DNA of 64,000 nucleotides. Origin: Micromonospora pallida (GTDB lineage: Bacteria; Actinomycetota; Actinomycetes; Mycobacteriales; Micromonosporaceae). The notes under the pieces are model-generated. The model saw only the letters and a program-made list of their open reading frames with translations, was not told the origin of the DNA and ran no database searches. A program made the translations under genes and the position numbers. Positions 61,901 to 64,000 of the stretch are shown here, in pieces. Positions within the stretch are counted from its first letter, which is position 1, and each line of letters opens with the position of its first letter. The stretch spans positions 3,286,001 through 3,350,000 of the forward strand of contig NZ_FMHW01000002.1 in assembly GCF_900090325.1 (NCBI RefSeq). The letters run 5' to 3'.

Positions 61901-62899
61901 GGTCAGCCGGGCGCCCGGCGGAATGACGCCGCCGTCGCAGACCACCACGACGAACGGTTCCTCGCGGGAGGGCTGGGCGTCGCCGTCGTACCGGGAGCGG
62001 CCCGCGAACTCCGCACCCAGCAGCCGCTCCACCTCTTCCAGGGTGGTGCCGAACAGCCGTACCGGCCCGGCCACGTCTACGTCGGTGGCGTGCTTGGCGT
62101 GCGGCAGCCACTTGGCCCACTCCCACTGTTCGGCCTGCTCGGCGCCGACGCAGAGGGCCAGCCGCAGCTCGTCCGGGGCGTGGAAGGTGGCCAACTGGGC
62201 GAGCATGGCGCGCACCATGCCCCGCGCCACGTCCCGGTCGCCACTGATCCGCACGTGCGCGAAGCCGGGCAGGCACAGCGCGACGGGCTGGTCGGGCACG
62301 GTCGTGTACGCCTTGATGAACCGGCGCAACGCCTTGGCGCACACCGGTTCCAGGTCCTCCACCGGCTTGGTGTCCAGCGGGGTCATCCGCACCGCGAGCC
62401 GCTGGGCGCCGGTGCCGACCCGGATCTCGCCGAAGTCCGGATGCGTCGGCCGGCGCTCCCACAGCCGGCTGGTCATCGCCAGCGACCACAGCGACTCCGG
62501 GTCGGGGTGCCGCCAGGCCAGCGCGTCCCGCTGTTCCGCCGCGTACTGCCGGACCTGCGCCCTGGTCTGGGACAGGTAGCGGAAGTAGTCGCGCCGGTCG
62601 CCGTTGATCTGCTGCTTGCGGTTGCCGCCGGTCATCGTCATCTGGAACACGGCCATGGCCAGCATGCCGCCGCCCATCATGACCAGCATGACCATGCCCA
62701 TCGGGCCTCTGAGCGAGTTGCTCATCATCATGAACATGAACCCGCCGGTCATCAGCAGGCTCGGCAGGATCATCCCGAGCGAGCGGAACCCGGCGGGCTG
62801 GACCTCCGGGACGACCGGGGGCTCCTGCAGGGTGATCTCGCCGTGCGGTAGCTCGGGTCCGTTGCGGCGGGCCGGCCGCCGGAAAGGTCTGGTGCTCAC
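58925..62899 (-). CDS. eccC: T7SS FtsK/SpoIIIE-type ATPase EccC
   Basis: 1324 residues, the length of fused EccCa/EccCb. Two membrane helices lie at about 41-90, then a linker and three FtsK-type ATPase domains. Walker A motifs are at about residues 484 (Gly-Ala-Thr-Gly-Ser-Gly-Lys-Ser), 836 (Gly-Pro-Gln-Ser-Gly-Lys-Ser) and 1118 (Asp-Thr-Glu-Ser-Gly-Lys-Thr). Domain 1 has a full Walker B (Val-Val-Asp-Glu-Phe). EccC selects WXG100-type substrates and drives secretion. GTG at 62899 is the start. The unfused-subunit arrangement of mycobacteria is not used here. Confidence 0.96.
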   Translation of the reverse strand: MSTRPFRRPARRNGPELPHGEITLQEPPVVPEVQPAGFRSLGMILPSLLMTGGFMFMMMSNSLRGPMGMVMLVMMGGGMLAMAVFQMTMTGGNRKQQINGDRRDYFRYLSQTRAQVRQYAAEQRDALAWRHPDPESLWSLAMTSRLWERRPTHPDFGEIRVGTGAQRLAVRMTPLDTKPVEDLEPVCAKALRRFIKAYTTVPDQPVALCLPGFAHVRISGDRDVARGMVRAMLAQLATFHAPDELRLALCVGAEQAEQWEWAKWLPHAKHATDVDVAGPVRLFGTTLEEVERLLGAEFAGRSRYDGDAQPSREEPFVVVVCDGGVIPPGARLTVSGYRNAVLVDFDGRGLADGDNVLNLEVSATDVDMIEKDHVGREVRTRLAAPDHLDLPRLRTLARIMARHATKVTGEQPASGLSAVLDLPDLLDIPDLDTFDPRARWESRSPADRLRVPIGVAADGSPIELDIKESAEGGMGPHGMLIGATGSGKSELLRTLVLALAATHSSETLNFVLVDFKGGATFVGLDRLPHVSALITNLADEAALVDRMQTTLQGELVRRQELLRSAGNFTSARDYEKARAQGAELDPLPTLFVVVDEFSELIAANPEFIQLFVMIGRLGRSLAVHLLLASQRLEDGRIHQLEGHLSYRIGLRTFSAMESRAVIGVPDAYELPGDPGNGYLRSSVTSITRFRAAYVSGPHRVRRTGLHREVIASQVVAFTAGAAAPAVPAPRPPSDLASDEPTDTGTTVLHALVDRLVDQGPPAHQVWMSPLEDAPTLDDVLPPLLPDPEHGLRPIDAGQQGYLRVPVGLIDKPFEQMRDLLVVDLSGVGGHVGVAGGPQSGKSTLLRSLVCGLALTHSPRQVQFYCLDFGGGSLAGLAGLPHIGGVAGRHEAERVGRTVAEVRSILVERERRCAELGIHGRDAYRQAQADGRIPEDRFGDVFLVVDGWFVLRQEFEPAEEMARDIAARGLNYGVHVMISMGRWSELHMSMRDKIGTRLELRLGDPVESGIDLRAAAQVPRHPGHGLTDAKLHFLGALPRIDGVQSAEGLAAATEHLVSAVADNWAGERAAAVRTLPASLPMAELPAPQDARVALGVDEDQLAPVWHDFRAMPHLTVLGDTESGKTNLLRLIAHAIVASHTPAQARIMAVDYRRQLFDDVPAAYRLGYSVSPDSTRDTAAEALAGLRPRIPGPDITPEQLRARDWWTGPALYVLVDDYELLAGHENPLANLIPLLPQGGDIGLHVVVARAAAGAMRLSMDPLLRRIQELNTPDVALSCPPTEGPLLGNIKPRPLPPGRALLCTRRGGRLIQTALAPAPVVPTGAGR

Positions 62900-63007
62900 A
62901 TCCGTTACACGGCTGCGAGCCGGAAAGAGTTGACCGGTACCGGGATCGATACTTTCCGCACCGCGATACGCCGCCCGCCGGCTGGGGCGAGCCGGGGGCG
63001 GCGGCGG

Positions 63008-63517
63008 TCAGAACGACCGTCTCCGCAGGGGCGTTCCCGCCGACCCCGGCCGGCCGTACGACCGCAGCCTCTCCGGCGGCGCCTCCGCGCTGTCCATCGC
63101 CGGGAGCACCGGCATGTCCGGCATCCCCTGCAGGTCGACGCCGACGGCGAAGGGCACCCCGCCCACGCCCTCCTCCGGCGCACCCCCCGACGCCGGCCGG
63201 GTGAGCAGCAGCTTCAGGTCGTCGTGTGCACGGTCACCGGTCCAGAACACGTCCTTCGTCGCGATCAACCGCTGGAACTCGTTGCCGCACCGGACGATGG
63301 CCCCCGCCTCCACCGAGACGTTCGGCCGCCAGACGCCGTCCCCACGGTTGTGTTCGAACCGCAGCCGCCAGCGCCGCCCGCTCGCCGACGCCGACATCCC
63401 GGCCCCCAGTTCGAGCGTCTTCTGGACGTCGCCGGAGAACACCAGCCGCTGCGCGAAGAGGGACTCCTTGCTTACCACGGTGATCTGCCACGTACCGCTC
63501 ATACTCACTGCCGACAT
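63008..63517 (-). CDS. Small protein between the AAA ATPase and eccC, unknown function
   Basis: 169 residues if it starts at ATG 63517, chosen for the GAGAAGG site ten bases upstream; GTG at 63544 would add nine residues. The N-terminal 105 residues look beta-rich (Trp-Gln-Ile-Thr-Val-Val, Trp-Arg-Leu-Arg-Phe-Glu-His-Asn). The tail is Pro/Arg-rich. It has no signal peptide or membrane helix and I do not recognise the family. Position suggests an ESX accessory protein of the cytoplasm. Confidence 0.75.
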   Translation of the reverse strand: MSAVSMSGTWQITVVSKESLFAQRLVFSGDVQKTLELGAGMSASASGRRWRLRFEHNRGDGVWRPNVSVEAGAIVRCGNEFQRLIATKDVFWTGDRAHDDLKLLLTRPASGGAPEEGVGGVPFAVGVDLQGMPDMPVLPAMDSAEAPPERLRSYGRPGSAGTPLRRRSF

Positions 63518-63553
63518 CTTTCGGGCACCTTCTCTCGTCGCCACGGAGGCGGG

Positions 63554-64000
63554 TCAGGCGGCCAGGGCTGCCCGCACGTCGGCGGCGAACAACTGGCGCA
63601 TGTCGTCGACGGTCGGCGCGGCGGTGCCGCGCAACCGGTTGGCCTGCTTGGTGATGGTGCGTTCGAGCAGTTGGCGGGCGTACCGGCCGTTACCGAAGCT
63701 CTCGTCCCGGGTCAGGCTGTCGAAGTGCTCCGACAGCACCGAAAGGCAGTCGTTGCTGAAGTCGAAGCCGCTGTCCCGGGCCAGCGTCTGCACGATGGAC
63801 ACCAGTTCCGAGGCGGTGTACGACTCGAACGGGACCTGCCGGCTGAACCGGGAGGCTAGGCCCACGTTGTTGGCCAGGAACCGGCGCATGTCCCCGGTGT
63901 ACCCGGCCACGATCACCACGATGTCGTCCCGATGGTCCTCCATCAGCTTCACCAGCGTGTCGATGGCCTCCCGACCGAAGTCGTTGCCCTGGCCGGCCAG
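63554..64000 (-). CDS. eccA: EccA/CbbX-type AAA+ ATPase, C-terminal part (cut by window edge)
   Basis: The reading frame runs off the window at 64000. The visible 148 residues cover the end of a CbxX/CfqX-type AAA module: Asp-Ile-Val-Val-Ile-Val-Ala-Gly-Tyr, then Met-Arg-Arg-Phe-Leu-Ala-Asn-Asn-Val-Gly-Leu-Ala-Ser-Arg-Phe (sensor and arginine-finger region) and the C-terminal helical lid with Phe-Gly-Asn-Gly-Arg-Tyr-Ala-Arg. In ESX loci this is EccA, a cytoplasmic ATPase acting on substrates before export. The gene symbol is by context and could be a non-EccA CbbX relative. Confidence 0.82.
   Translation of the reverse strand: MAGQGNDFGREAIDTLVKLMEDHRDDIVVIVAGYTGDMRRFLANNVGLASRFSRQVPFESYTASELVSIVQTLARDSGFDFSNDCLSVLSEHFDSLTRDESFGNGRYARQLLERTITKQANRLRGTAAPTVDDMRQLFAADVRAALAA

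Overview
The window is very GC-rich, densely coded actinobacterial DNA. GTG starts are frequent and ATGA/GTGA stop-start overlaps are common. The ABC sugar operon, the LrgA/LrgB pair and especially the type VII secretion (ESX) locus point to a filamentous actinomycete. Micromonosporaceae is my best guess, but no rRNA or marker gene is present to prove it.

Region 1 (29-5171, minus strand) is a carbohydrate uptake and cleavage operon. A lipoprotein sugar-binding protein is followed by two ABC permeases and a glycoside hydrolase of the GHL6/beta-galactosidase-trimerisation type. No ATPase is encoded, so a shared one elsewhere is likely. A 13-bp perfect hairpin lies just after the binding-protein stop. 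The first permease lacks a usable start codon in its own frame.

Region 2 (5676-7669, plus strand) holds an overlapping lrgA-lrgB pair and a four-segment membrane protein of unknown role. Region 3 (7768-10482, minus strand) holds a DeoR/GlpR-type regulator, a membrane-anchored alpha/beta hydrolase and a 95-residue orphan. These are coupled by overlaps to the end of the giant gene described next.

Region 4 (10479-47891, minus strand) is the striking part. Four overlapping open frames of 1960, 5583, 2580 and 2793 codons cover 37.4 kb. At each of the three overlaps, protein similarity or sense passes from one frame to the next across a run of five G/C bases, and adding one base restores the frame each time. 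I read this as one gene of about 12,470 residues interrupted by three one-base deletions, either sequencing errors or real. The product starts with a T7SS-type helical domain. It carries three papain-fold (glutamine-deamidase-like) domains with Cys/His/Asp, two metzincin-like domains with HExxHxxGxxH, five repeats that resemble dead OTU domains, two coiled coils and about a dozen Gly/Ser-rich beta modules. It looks like a giant multi-enzyme T7SS effector.

Region 5 (47989-64000, minus strand) is the ESX locus. In transcription order it has an EccA/CbbX-type AAA ATPase (cut by the window edge), a small hypothetical protein, eccC, a DxD glycosyltransferase of the large-clostridial-toxin type, a WXG100 gene, eccD, eccB, two more WXG100 genes, a 123-residue protein, a 1087-residue repeat-rich PPE-like substrate, a YbaB homologue and a 113-residue protein. 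The giant gene follows. EccE and a mycosin protease are not in the window. Hairpins follow two of the WXG100 genes. The genes appear to form one long transcription unit that makes a secretion machine together with its small helical substrates and its giant effector.
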